A stretch of 64,000 nucleotides of DNA, from NCBI GenBank assembly GCA_964516495.1, contig CAZEZF010000001.1, positions 1 to 64,000 of the forward strand, read 5' to 3'. Source of the stretch: JAPPFW01 sp964516495. Lineage in GTDB: Bacteria; Actinomycetota; Acidimicrobiia; Spongiisociales; Spongiisociaceae. A model generated the notes under the pieces. That model saw only the letters and a list, made by a program, of their open reading frames with translations. It did not search any database and had not been told where the DNA came from. Below are positions 1 to 8,114 of the stretch, in pieces. The translations under genes and the position numbers were made by a program. Position 1 is the first letter of the stretch. Every line of letters starts with the position of its first letter.

Positions 1-181
1 AGCCGAGAAGGATGCAATAAACTTTCTGACCTGGGAAGATAGCCGCTTGACGGCCTCGCCTGGCTGGGGTGTTACCCTTCACCCTGAGGTGAACGCCGGG
101 ACGACCCAAGACCCAAGAAAGTGGGTTTGACTTGGCTTTTTTGAGTTCGGTATGTCTGGGGGCATGAAGAATCAGGGTTAA
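1..181 (+). mobile_element. MITE-like TTAA element, copy 1 (cut by window edge)
   Basis: This is the distal part of a dispersed ~205 bp element also seen at 6021, 6948, 34242, 51575, 53031 and 58805. It ends GCATGAAGAATCAGGG followed by TTAA (178-181). The inner part carries the family hairpin TTCACC-CTGA-GGTGAA (78-93). The first TTA of the terminal TTAA is the reverse complement of the TAA stop of the small minus-strand gene at 178-321. The left end lies outside the window. No coding capacity is seen. Confidence 0.8.
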
Positions 182-321
182 CTTATCCAACGGATCAGGG
201 CGGCTACTCCCTCGACCAGGCGCCATCCGAGGTAGATGATCGCCAACACGATCATCAACTTGAAGCTGAATGGCGTCGGCTCGGAAGGGTTATCCCGCTG
301 GTCTGTGTTCTCCGTATCCAT
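178..321 (-). CDS. 47-residue single-pass membrane protein
   Basis: A short frame starts at ATG (319-321) and ends at TAA (178-180). The product begins MDTENTDQRDNPSEPTPF, a charged N-terminus, followed by one hydrophobic helix (about residues 20-45, KLMIVLAIIYLGWRLVEG...) and ends RWIS. It lies 34 bases downstream of der on the same strand, so it could be the last gene of that operon. Its stop codon is supplied by the terminal TTAA of the adjacent MITE-like element. I do not recognise a family. The soluble head plus clean transmembrane helix supports a real gene, but function is unknown. Confidence 0.55.
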   Translation of the reverse strand: MDTENTDQRDNPSEPTPFSFKLMIVLAIIYLGWRLVEGVAALIRWIS

Positions 322-355
322 GTTTCTATGTGTTCTGCCAACGCATGTGTTTTAC

Positions 356-1687
356 CTATGCATAAGGCCCTGAGCGTCCTGAGCTTGTACGGGTTACGAG
401 TCGGACCGGGGTTCCGATGAAGTCGTAGCTCTGGCGGGCGCGGCCCTCCAGGTAGCGGAGGTAGGTGTCGTCGATCCGCCCCCCTTTGACGAACAGCGCC
501 AATGTCGGCGGAGCGGTTTGTGATTGCGCCGCGTAGAGAATCCTTGGTCTGCGACCTTTCCGGATCGGGGGTGGATGCTGCCCTGTCCATTCACCGACAA
601 GACGATTGAGTGTGGCCGTTGGGATCCTCCTTTCACGGTTGGTGAGAACGGTTTCCAATGCCGAGCCGAGTCTGTGCAGGCGCGCCCCGGTCAGCGCGGA
701 GATTCGAAGTACCGGCGCCCAACCGGCGAAGGCAAGCTTGTTACCTAATTCCCATGTTGTCTGTTGTTTACGATCACGGTCGGCGGCGTCCCACTTATTG
801 AGCAGAACAATAAGAGAAGCGCCCGACCGGACCGCCTCTTCCGTGATCCGTTGATCCTGGTGGGTAACCCCTTCTAGCGCATCCACCAGCAAGAGCGCTG
901 CATCGGCTCGACGGAGTACCTCGCGTGCCCGACCTACCGCGAAGCGGTCTACGTCCTCGGGTATCTTTGGCGCACGGCGAATGCCGGCGGTATCTATGAG
1001 ACGATAGGTGGTCCCGTCGATCTCTATCTCCACGTCGATCGGATCCCTTGTGGTACCGGGTATAGGCGAGACCACGACCCGATTCTCCCCCACCAGTCGA
1101 TTCAACAGGGTGGACTTACCCACATTCGGCTTGCCGATAATGGCTACGTCTGCGGTACGGTCATCCCCTGTATCCACCGTGATCGCAGGAAGGCGCTCAA
1201 CAACTATATCCAACAGGTCGGCTACACCCCGCCCGTGTATGGATGAGATCGGTAGTGGATCGCCGAGACCGAGTCGAGAGAATTCGCCGGCGTTGAGGGC
1301 GATCATATCGTTGTCCGCCTTGTTGACGACCAGGATCACCTTTGCGCCTACCGGACGGAGTAGTTTGGTGACGGCGGCATCGTCGGTGGTCGTTCCGATC
1401 TGGGCGTCCACCACGAATATGATGATGTCGGCGGCCGCTATCGCGCTTTCGGCCTGTAATCGGATCTCCTCCACCAGTTCCCCGTCGAGGCTCTGTTGCC
1501 AACCACCTGTGTCTACCAACTTGAAAGGTCGCCCGTTCCACTCCGTGTCGAACTCCCGGCGGTCACGGGTAACGCCAGGTCTTTCCTGAACCACTGCGGC
1601 TCGACGACCCACTATCCGGTTGACCAGGGTTGACTTACCCACATTCGGGCGACCAACCACCGCGACGCGGGGCTTGGCATTACTCAC
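356..1687 (-). CDS. der: ribosome-associated GTPase Der (EngA)
   Basis: Der is a double GTPase needed for 50S subunit maturation. The 443-residue protein has two G domains in tandem: P-loops GRPNVGKS near residue 12 and GKPNVGKS near residue 186, switch DTGG and DTAG motifs, and base-specificity motifs NKAD and NKWD. A KH-like C-terminal domain follows. The start is GTG (1685-1687), giving MSNAKPRVAVVGRPNVGKS. It lies downstream of cmk, the usual actinobacterial order, separated by 224 bases. Length and motifs are complete. Confidence 0.97.
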   Translation of the reverse strand: MSNAKPRVAVVGRPNVGKSTLVNRIVGRRAAVVQERPGVTRDRREFDTEWNGRPFKLVDTGGWQQSLDGELVEEIRLQAESAIAAADIIIFVVDAQIGTTTDDAAVTKLLRPVGAKVILVVNKADNDMIALNAGEFSRLGLGDPLPISSIHGRGVADLLDIVVERLPAITVDTGDDRTADVAIIGKPNVGKSTLLNRLVGENRVVVSPIPGTTRDPIDVEIEIDGTTYRLIDTAGIRRAPKIPEDVDRFAVGRAREVLRRADAALLLVDALEGVTHQDQRITEEAVRSGASLIVLLNKWDAADRDRKQQTTWELGNKLAFAGWAPVLRISALTGARLHRLGSALETVLTNRERRIPTATLNRLVGEWTGQHPPPIRKGRRPRILYAAQSQTAPPTLALFVKGGRIDDTYLRYLEGRARQSYDFIGTPVRLVTRTSSGRSGPYA

Positions 1688-1911
1688 TGCGGACTACCCC
1701 TACCTAGCGGACAGTTTCTCGATGATCATTCTACGGCGACACAGGTTTGCGAACATCCCGAGTCCGGTGGTCATGATGCCGAGGATCCCGGTGGTACCTA
1801 CGTTTCTAGTACCCGCTGGTTTCGGTTCAGAGCGTAGTAACAGCAAGATGAACGGCGCCCGCGTGTCACACAACGAAACATATGTTCAGCACACTATGAC
1901 CTCTACCGATC
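1688..1911. other. der-cmk intergenic region
   Basis: No confident gene is visible. On the minus strand a TTG-started frame at 1700-1873 would encode 57 residues with a hydrophobic start (APFILLLL) and a second apolar stretch (GILGIMTTGLGMFANL). It lacks a convincing ribosome binding site and is reported only as a possibility. No terminator hairpin was recognised. Confidence 0.3.
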
Positions 1912-2559
1912 CTATGACCGATTGACCAGATCAAGGATGGCTTTCACCACCTGATCTACCCCGAGGTGGGAGGTATCGATTTCGGTCGCATCCTCGGCGC
2001 GGGTCAAGGGCGACACGGGTCGGTTTGAATCCAGGTGATCCCTTCGGGCGAGGTTCTGCCGAACCGACTCCAGCCGGGTGGAGGACTGGCCCGCTCTCCT
2101 AGATGCCCGGATCTCAGGATCAGCTGTCAGATAGACTTTGATGTGCGCCGAGGGGAACACCACTGTCCCGATGTCTCGGCCTTCCACCACCGTCCCGCGT
2201 GTCTGGGCATACACCCAATCTCGTTGCCGACCCACCAGCAACATACGCACTCCCGCCAAAGCGGCAACGCGGCTTACCCGATCAGCGACCACATCCGATC
2301 GGATCGCATGACTCATGTCGATTCCGGCGATGAACATCCTTCCGGCCTGATAGTCCAGTTCTGCATCGGCGACTACGGCCATGACATCGGCTTCATTGGC
2401 CAGGTCTAACCGGTGCAGCATGGCGATGACCGTCGCCGCCCGATAGAAGGCGCCCGTATCGAGATGCGCCCACCCGAGGGTGTTCGCCAGGGCCCGGCAC
2501 ACGGTGGTCTTGCCTACTCCCCCGGGGCCGTCAATCGCAATCACGAACCTTGCTGTCAT
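1912..2559 (-). CDS. cmk: cytidylate kinase
   Basis: Cmk phosphorylates CMP and dCMP for nucleotide synthesis. The chosen ATG (2557-2559) gives a 215-residue protein beginning MTARFVIAIDGPGGVGKTT with the P-loop at once, as in the family; a longer frame would run back into aroA. The CMP-binding GRDIGTVVFP segment and the RRAGQ lid region are present. The start lies 13 bases after the aroA stop, so the two are co-transcribed. The aroA-cmk-der order is common in bacteria. Confidence 0.95.
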   Translation of the reverse strand: MTARFVIAIDGPGGVGKTTVCRALANTLGWAHLDTGAFYRAATVIAMLHRLDLANEADVMAVVADAELDYQAGRMFIAGIDMSHAIRSDVVADRVSRVAALAGVRMLLVGRQRDWVYAQTRGTVVEGRDIGTVVFPSAHIKVYLTADPEIRASRRAGQSSTRLESVRQNLARRDHLDSNRPVSPLTRAEDATEIDTSHLGVDQVVKAILDLVNRS

Positions 2560-2572
2560 CGGCGGGCAGGAC

Positions 2573-3823
2573 TCATAGACTCTCCAGCATTTCAAAAAAT
2601 CCAGGCCATGTCTTGGCAACGCAGCCCGGGTCCTCGATCACTATTCCGGGCTGGACGAGACCGGCTACCGAGAACGCCATTGCCATCCGGTGGTCATCGT
2701 ATGTACGAATCCGCGCCGGCCGTAGCGGGTTGGGCTTGATGGAGATCCAATCAGGTCCGGTGGCGACCTCGGCGCCTAATCTCGCCAACTCGATTTCCAG
2801 GGCGTACAGCCGATCCGTCTCCTTGATGCGCAGATTGGCGATGTTGGTGAATCGGCTCGGAGAGGTTCCGAAGGCAGCCACCACCGCGAGGCCGAGGCTG
2901 GCGTCCGGGCAATCGTTAAGGTCGGTTGTGACGCCTTTCAGGGACTCCGGTCCCGTTACGGTAATCCCTTGACTGCGGGTCACCACCTGACACCCCATGC
3001 GTTCCAGAACTTGCAGGGCGCCGATATCCGCCTGGGCGCCGCTAGGACTGATACCTACCACGGTGACCGCCGCTCCCGTGATCGCCGCCGCCGCCCACGG
3101 GTAAACAGCTGCTGAGGCATCCGCTTCAACAGTGTATTCTGTTGCTCGGTATCCATCCGGAGCGACCGTTATAGACCCCGAGTCAAGCCAGCGGGCTTTC
3201 GCTCCGAAAGCGCCCATCACCTCCAGGGTTGTGTCCAGGTAGGGTCGTGACACCACGACGTTTCCCAGATCCAGTGTCACCCGGGTACTTGCCTGAGGCG
3301 CGCTCAGTAATACGGCTGAAATAAACTGACTGGATTGGGATCCGTCGATACTGATCCGGCCTCCGGCTAAACCCCCACCTCCTATTCGGACCGGTGGAAA
3401 CTCCCCCTGATCTGCTTCCACCGAGCTCCCCAGGTCACGCAGAGCCGTTACCAGAGGCCCGATGGGGCGTTCCCGCATCCGAGGGGTACCGTCAACCAGG
3501 CTGGGTCCTGTCGCCAGTGCGGCTACAGCAGTTATAAACCGAGCCGTGGTTCCCGAGGCTCGGGCATCGAGACGGCCGCCCCGTAGGGAACCTGCGGAAG
3601 TCACCACAAAGTCCGGATCCTCGTCACACACCTCGATCCCCATGGTTCGGAGACACTCCACCATGGCCGCGGTGTCATCGCTACGCAACGCATCGGTGAT
3701 CCGAGAAGTTCCTGATGCTAGGCCGGCGGCAACCAAGGCCCTGTTGGTGATGCTCTTGGATCCCGGAGGCCGGACGATGCTATTACCTATGTGTTTCGGT
3801 TGTACCTCATAAGTAGTCACCAT
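2573..3823 (-). CDS. aroA: 3-phosphoshikimate 1-carboxyvinyltransferase (EPSP synthase)
   Basis: AroA joins shikimate 3-phosphate and PEP in the sixth step of chorismate synthesis. The 416-residue product shows the N-terminal PPGSKSITNRALV motif (about residue 19), the GTTARF motif near residue 92, RIKETDRL near residue 333 and YDDHRMAMAF near residue 374. The ATG at 3821-3823 has a good upstream GAGGTG ribosome site. The upstream gap to rluB holds short direct repeats. Length and motifs are typical. Confidence 0.96.
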   Translation of the reverse strand: MVTTYEVQPKHIGNSIVRPPGSKSITNRALVAAGLASGTSRITDALRSDDTAAMVECLRTMGIEVCDEDPDFVVTSAGSLRGGRLDARASGTTARFITAVAALATGPSLVDGTPRMRERPIGPLVTALRDLGSSVEADQGEFPPVRIGGGGLAGGRISIDGSQSSQFISAVLLSAPQASTRVTLDLGNVVVSRPYLDTTLEVMGAFGAKARWLDSGSITVAPDGYRATEYTVEADASAAVYPWAAAAITGAAVTVVGISPSGAQADIGALQVLERMGCQVVTRSQGITVTGPESLKGVTTDLNDCPDASLGLAVVAAFGTSPSRFTNIANLRIKETDRLYALEIELARLGAEVATGPDWISIKPNPLRPARIRTYDDHRMAMAFSVAGLVQPGIVIEDPGCVAKTWPGFFEMLESL

Positions 3824-3834
3824 CTCACATCACC

Positions 3835-3928
3835 TCTATGATCATCGAGTTCTATGATCATCACTCTTATATTCACCCTTAAACTTTTGTCTTCCACCTT
3901 CGACCTTTACCTTCGACCTTACCTTCGA
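3835..3928. repeat. short direct repeats upstream of aroA
   Basis: The rluB-aroA gap holds two 12-bp copies of TCTATGATCATC (3835-3846 and 3851-3862), each with a TGATCA palindrome. It also holds about 2.6 copies of ACCTTCGACCTT(T) (3896-3908, 3909-3920, 3921-3928); the last of these runs into the rluB C-terminus. On the transcribed strand the second set reads as repeated AAGGTCGAAGGT. These resemble recent slippage duplications. A regulatory role is unproven. Confidence 0.7.
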
Positions 3929-4698
3929 AAATTAAACCTTCTCTCACGCTCTTGGCTCAGGGTCGGCCCCGTTTCGGCATGTCGATAAAAGGCGCGTACC
4001 TCGTCTGAATCGAGATGTCGCCATTCCCCTGAACCCAGCTTATGTAATTGCAGCGAGCCGATCATGTTCCGATGCAGATGAACTACGGGGAAACCGAGGG
4101 TGGCGAACATCCGTCGTACCTCGCGGTTCCGGCCCTCTCCCATCGTAACTTCGAGGTGGGAGCGCCGACTGTCGTTATCGATGTTCCGAATCGTCAGAAC
4201 CCGGGCCGGCCCATCTTCTAGTTGCACACCCTGTCGCAGGCGTTTTAGATCCCGGCGGGTAGGAACTCCGTCCACCATCACCTGATAGGTCTTTCTGATC
4301 CCGTATCGAGGGTGGCTGACGAGGTTGGCGAATCTCCCATCGTTGGTGAGAAGCAGGAGGCCGGTGGTGTCAGCGTCGAGTCGGCCCACCGGATAGACAG
4401 ACGGAAAAGGCGGCACGAGGTCTGTCACCGTCGGGCGGCCCCGGGGATCCCGGGTGGTGCTGATCACACCGATAGGCTTGTGGAGTAGGTAATAGACCAG
4501 GCTCGGGTTAACCGGCAATAGGAGGCCGTCCACGGTGACCTCAACCGTGGCGGCGTTCACCAGTTGTCCCGGTGAGGCTACCTTTCCGTCTACCGATACC
4601 CGGCCGGCCATGATCAGGGCGTCGGCTTTCCGTCGGGAGGTGAACCCACTACGGGCGATGACCCGCTGTAACCGTTCGGGTCCTGATGATGGCGCCAC
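3919..4698 (-). CDS. rluB: 23S rRNA pseudouridine synthase, RluB type
   Basis: This enzyme isomerises a uridine in the 23S rRNA peptidyl-transferase region. It has an N-terminal S4 RNA-binding domain (ERLQRVIARSGFTSRRKADALI, early residues) and a PsuA-type catalytic domain with the GRLDADTTGLLLLTNDG motif (catalytic Asp in RLD). The start is set at GTG 4696-4698, just past the scpB stop at 4700; upstream codons overlap scpB and look non-coding. The result is 259 residues, normal for the family. It sits in the scpA-scpB-rluB order. Confidence 0.93.
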   Translation of the reverse strand: MAPSSGPERLQRVIARSGFTSRRKADALIMAGRVSVDGKVASPGQLVNAATVEVTVDGLLLPVNPSLVYYLLHKPIGVISTTRDPRGRPTVTDLVPPFPSVYPVGRLDADTTGLLLLTNDGRFANLVSHPRYGIRKTYQVMVDGVPTRRDLKRLRQGVQLEDGPARVLTIRNIDNDSRRSHLEVTMGEGRNREVRRMFATLGFPVVHLHRNMIGSLQLHKLGSGEWRHLDSDEVRAFYRHAETGPTLSQERERRFNFRR

Positions 4699-4699
4699 T

Positions 4700-5251
4700 T
4701 TAGATGGCGGAAGGATCGTCGAGAGACTCGGCCACCTGCCCGTCGGGCATGTGATCGGCCAGCGGCGGCAGTTCAGCGATTGATCCGATGCCCAGACTCT
4801 CGAGCAGCAGGTCTGTGGTGGAGTAGACGGCGGGCTTTCCGGGTAGGGCAAGGTGGTCGGTTATCTCGATCAGACCACGCCTTTCCAGGGTGCGGATCGC
4901 CGAAGCCGAATCTACGCCTCGTAGCTCCGAAACTTGTCCCCTGGTTATCGGTTGACGGTATGCAACCACCGCCAGGACCTCTAGGGCGGGTTTGGTAAGC
5001 CGGGTAAAGGATTCTGTCGTTGCGACCCGTTCTAAGTAAGGGAGCGCCTCGGGCTTGGTGTATAGCCGCCATCCTCCGGCGATGAATCGCAGCACGATGC
5101 CCCGTTCCTCGCTTTCCAGTCGCCCGGCCATCTCCGTCAGAATCGTTGTCACGGTTGCCGGTGGTATCTCCAATATTCGAGCTAACTCGTCCTCGGAGAT
5201 GGGCGCTTCCGCTACGAAGAGCAGAGCCTCCAGAGCAGCTTGTGGTGTCAC
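4700..5251 (-). CDS. scpB: segregation and condensation protein B
   Basis: ScpB is the winged-helix partner of ScpA in the SMC condensin complex. The 183-residue product has the tandem winged-helix features MTPQAALEALLFVAEAPIS, TRLTKPALEVLAVVAYRQPITRGQV and RGLIEITD. It overlaps the scpA stop by four bases (5248-5251), indicating translational coupling, and is followed at once by rluB. Confidence 0.96.
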   Translation of the reverse strand: MTPQAALEALLFVAEAPISEDELARILEIPPATVTTILTEMAGRLESEERGIVLRFIAGGWRLYTKPEALPYLERVATTESFTRLTKPALEVLAVVAYRQPITRGQVSELRGVDSASAIRTLERRGLIEITDHLALPGKPAVYSTTDLLLESLGIGSIAELPPLADHMPDGQVAESLDDPSAI

Positions 5252-6021
5252 AACGGTTCTTCCAGGCTGTTCAACGAATCGCGCCGGGATGTCGGGGCTT
5301 GCCGAACTGATATCTCGGACGGTAGCACCTGTGCGACCGATACTATTCCCCAGCGGGCCAGCTCCAGTACGGCCAGGAAGTAGGCGGCGACCTCTACCCT
5401 TCTGGTGCAGTGGGTGACCAGCAGTTCAAAGGTCGATTCCAACTGGGCGGCGATGCGGGTCCTTATGTCATCCATGGCGTCCACCACCGAAGGGAGGTCA
5501 AGGTCGATGTGGTCGATCTCCGTCTCGTGCTCCGGTAGGTGACTCTTGGTGAGGTTCTCCATCAGTACGGCCAGAGTACGGGGAGTAGCATCGGATGGCA
5601 GCGGCGGAGGCGGTAAGTCGCGCATCTTCCGATCGATGCCCACCTCGCGCTTTACATAGCGGGAGGATTCGTCGATACGGCGCCTCAACACCGTTGCGAC
5701 ATCCTGAAAGGTGAGGAGGGTTAGCAACCGGGCGAGGATCCGGTCTCGTTCGTCCAGCAAGGCCAACTCTTCCTCGAGGTCGGTCGGTTGCTCGTCGGGC
5801 GTCAGGAACCGCGCCTTGAGGTGCATGAGCATGGCCGTCAACAGCAGAAAGGTCGATGTGTCGTCCAGGCGCCGTTGCGGTTCTGAGTCCTGCCGTTCCA
5901 GGAAATCGCCCACTATTTCGGCGATCTCTACCCTGGTAACGTCCACGAACCGGCGGTGGATGAGCTGTACCAACAGGTCAAGCGGTCCGGAAAAGACCGC
6001 TGTTCTTACCTTGATCGTCAT
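5248..6021 (-). CDS. scpA: segregation and condensation protein A (kleisin)
   Basis: ScpA is the kleisin bridging SMC heads. The 257-residue protein begins MTIKVRTAVFSGPLDLLVQLI, the conserved N-terminal signature, and ends with a winged-helix region. The start ATG is 6019-6021. The 16 further codons upstream in frame belong to the MITE-like element and are not native. Removing that element would make scpA's ATG overlap the HD gene stop as TAATG, so the pair was probably translationally coupled before insertion. Confidence 0.95.
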   Translation of the reverse strand: MTIKVRTAVFSGPLDLLVQLIHRRFVDVTRVEIAEIVGDFLERQDSEPQRRLDDTSTFLLLTAMLMHLKARFLTPDEQPTDLEEELALLDERDRILARLLTLLTFQDVATVLRRRIDESSRYVKREVGIDRKMRDLPPPPLPSDATPRTLAVLMENLTKSHLPEHETEIDHIDLDLPSVVDAMDDIRTRIAAQLESTFELLVTHCTRRVEVAAYFLAVLELARWGIVSVAQVLPSEISVRQAPTSRRDSLNSLEEPL

Positions 6022-6220
6022 TAACCCTGATTCTTCATGCCCCAGACATACCAAACCCGAAAAGGCCATGTCAAGCCCATTTTCGTAGGGCGTCCCGGCC
6101 TTAGGGTGATGGGGGCGCCCCGACCAGGCGAGACCACTACGCAGCTATCTTCCCAGGTCAGAGAGTTCATTGCATCTCTTACGGCTGCCCATACAACCCC
6201 TGCACAAAAATTGGGGTTAA
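6021..6220 (-). mobile_element. MITE-like TTAA element, copy 2 (complete)
   Basis: A complete 200-bp copy. The ends are TTAA-CCCTGATTCTTCATGCCC (6021 on) and, at the other side, AAAAATTGGGG-TTAA (to 6220), imperfect inverted repeats flanked by TTAA on both sides. It fills the whole space between the HD gene stop (6217-6219) and the scpA ATG (6019-6021). The excised sequence would read GCTTAATGACG on the minus strand, with stop and start sharing one base. This is the best evidence that TTAA is duplicated on insertion. Confidence 0.85.
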
Positions 6221-6813
6221 GCCCGGCTCTTCATATCACTGCCTTGACCGAGAGCGGGTACATCCCGGGAAGGTCGCCACCTATCGGCGAGCCGGGGAAC
6301 TTTCGGGAGGAATGGCCGATCAGCATTGACCAGAGCATTCCAGTCTTTATTGCTGATCGTCTCAGGCCGCCGGTCATGGTGGTGGCGGGTATAGGTCACC
6401 ACCAATGGTTCGGCGCCGGCCGCCTCCAACTCATCTGCGCCGAGTCCGCCATGATCCAGGTAGGAGGACATCCGGGGAGTGGGTGTCCTCCCCATTGTTG
6501 CGCGGAGGACTGTCCATGATCGGCCGACCGGCCCGAGCCGTGCATGGCGTTTTCCGATGTCATGCAGCAAGGCTGCTCTGATCAGGTCGCTTCGCCTCGG
6601 GTGGTCGGCGGACACCGACCTGGCGGCTTGAAGGGCGTGGCGCTGATCCGCCTTGGGCTGGCCCCAGAAAATGGCGTGCTCCGCCGGCGTCTCGAGATAT
6701 GCGGCCACCTCCGCTTGTTCGAGCGGTGTTAGTCGTCGGGATAGCAATACATCGAGCAGACGAACCGCTAGGTGTCCAAGGTCGGAGGCCGCTGTGATCG
6801 ATCTACCGTTCAT
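6217..6813 (-). CDS. HD-domain phosphohydrolase
   Basis: A 198-residue metal-dependent HD hydrolase. Visible ligands are H in QRHALQAAR (near residue 80), the HD pair in AALLHDIGK (near residue 108), and later histidines in YLDHGG and YTRHHHD. Members hydrolyse phosphomonoesters or nucleotides; the substrate is not readable here. The ATG at 6811-6813 was chosen; a TTG directly before it is possible. It sits between xerD and scpA and is bounded by an element copy on each side. Its TAA stop lies in the element's TTAA. Confidence 0.85.
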   Translation of the reverse strand: MNGRSITAASDLGHLAVRLLDVLLSRRLTPLEQAEVAAYLETPAEHAIFWGQPKADQRHALQAARSVSADHPRRSDLIRAALLHDIGKRHARLGPVGRSWTVLRATMGRTPTPRMSSYLDHGGLGADELEAAGAEPLVVTYTRHHHDRRPETISNKDWNALVNADRPFLPKVPRLADRWRPSRDVPALGQGSDMKSRA

Positions 6814-6947
6814 CAACTACCAACTACGACTCCATCATCCCGGCCTCGTGGTCCGGCTACCTAACGATGCGCCCAGGAGATCAATCAAGACGCCTTGCAC
6901 TGCTGAATAATCCACCATGCGCACTCCCTTGTCGGTCGGTCTCAATC

Positions 6948-7155
6948 TTAACCCTGATTCTTCATGCCCCAGACACACCGAACCCGAAAAGGCCACGTCA
7001 AGCCCACTTTCACGGGATGTCCCGGCCTTCACCTCTGGGTGATAGGCGCACCCCGTCCAGACGAGGCCACCACGCAGCTATCTTCCCAGGTCATGTGGGT
7101 AATTTCACCTCTCTCGGTTACCCATCCAAACCCCTGCATGAAAAATTGGGGTTAA
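6948..7155 (-). mobile_element. MITE-like TTAA element, copy 3 (complete)
   Basis: A complete 208-bp copy with TTAA-CCCTGATTCTTCATGCCCC at one end (6948 on) and GAAAAATTGGGG-TTAA at the other (to 7155). The central hairpin TCACC-CAGA-GGTGA is retained. It lies between xerD and the HD gene in the same orientation as copy 2. The xerD TAA stop (7152-7154) is formed by the terminal TTAA. Confidence 0.85.
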
Positions 7156-8072
7156 CGTATGGCTCGCGGATGAGCTTCCACATAAACCTCATGGAGGTGA
7201 CGCAATGACATACGCGTATACACCTGTGTAGTCGAGACACTAGCGTGACCTAATATTTCCTGTACGGTTCGCAGGTCGGCGCCTCCTTCCACCATGTGGG
7301 TGGCCGCCGAATGGCGAAGAACATGGGGCGATACCCGATTCGCCGGGATGCCCACCGCCAAAGCGTGCTTGCGCACTATGCCGAACACTCCCTGCCTGGT
7401 CAGCCTGGCGCCTCGGGCGTTCAGGAATACCGCTCCCGGGTCATGTTGCGATCCGCACAGATCCAAACGTATCGGGAGGTAGGCGTGGATCGCCTCGATC
7501 GCCGGACGGCCCAGCGGCACCATGCGTTGCTTGTCACCCTTGCCTCTCACGATGGCGGTCCGGGTGTCGAGGTCAAGTTCGGGAAGGTCTAAATCCACTA
7601 ATTCGGTTACCCGCACCGCAGTTCCGTATAGAGTTTCCAGCATTGCCCGGTCCCGTATCCCGAGGTCGGTGTCTTCCGCCGGCGCTTCTATCAGCCGGAT
7701 CGTCTCGTCCACATCCAGGGCTTTGGGAAGGCCCATACGTCTACGCGGAGTATCGGCGAATCGGGTCGGATCCTCGTCGGCAAGTCCCTCCATCACCAAG
7801 AACCGGTGGAATCCTCGCACCGCCGCCAGCTTCCTGGCGATTGTCGTCGACTTCATACCCTTCTCATGCAACGAGGACAGGAACTCATCAATCATCTGCG
7901 GCGTGGCCGGTTGCTTTCCAAGGAATACCAGATAACCTTCTAGGTCCTGCCGGTAGGCAACGATGGTATTACGGCTTGACCCCTGTTCCACTGCCAGTAC
8001 GGACAGATAGTCGTCCGTATGCCTGACCAAGGGATTCGGATCTCTCCTAACTGCCGACTTCATACTATCCAT
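7152..8072 (-). CDS. xerD: tyrosine recombinase XerD
   Basis: XerD resolves chromosome dimers at dif with XerC. The protein (306 residues from ATG 8070-8072; a second ATG at 8061-8063) has an N-terminal SAM-like core-binding domain (DDYLSVLAVEQGSSRNTIVAYRQDL) and a catalytic domain. Catalytic residues are visible: Arg in GTAVRVTELV, Lys in VRGKGDKQR, HVLRHSAATH, LGHASVSTTQVYTRM with the Tyr nucleophile. The chosen start has AGGA five bases upstream, provided by the last unit of a heptamer repeat. An upstream in-frame ATG at 8117 would translate through the repeat and is less likely. Confidence 0.93.
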   Translation of the reverse strand: MDSMKSAVRRDPNPLVRHTDDYLSVLAVEQGSSRNTIVAYRQDLEGYLVFLGKQPATPQMIDEFLSSLHEKGMKSTTIARKLAAVRGFHRFLVMEGLADEDPTRFADTPRRRMGLPKALDVDETIRLIEAPAEDTDLGIRDRAMLETLYGTAVRVTELVDLDLPELDLDTRTAIVRGKGDKQRMVPLGRPAIEAIHAYLPIRLDLCGSQHDPGAVFLNARGARLTRQGVFGIVRKHALAVGIPANRVSPHVLRHSAATHMVEGGADLRTVQEILGHASVSTTQVYTRMSLRHLHEVYVEAHPRAIR

Positions 8073-8114
8073 CTGATTCCTGATTCCTGATTCCTGGTTC
8101 CTGGTTCCTGGTTC
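8073..8114. repeat. heptanucleotide tandem repeat before xerD
   Basis: Six perfect 7-bp units: three CTGATTC (8073-8093) then three CTGGTTC (8094-8114). On the xerD strand they read as repeated AGGAATC/AGGAACC, each containing an AGGA Shine-Dalgarno-like core, and the array directly abuts the xerD ATG. A unit change shifts the distal in-frame ATG (8117) out of frame and alters the number of candidate ribosome sites, so slippage could modulate expression. That effect is inference. Confidence 0.75.

Noticed and set aside
6835..6918. 27-codon minus-strand frame (MVDYSAVQGVLIDLLGASLG...) between xerD and the HD gene
   Set aside because: Short, no ribosome site or recognisable family, and its longer form runs into the MITE-like element; not enough to call a gene.
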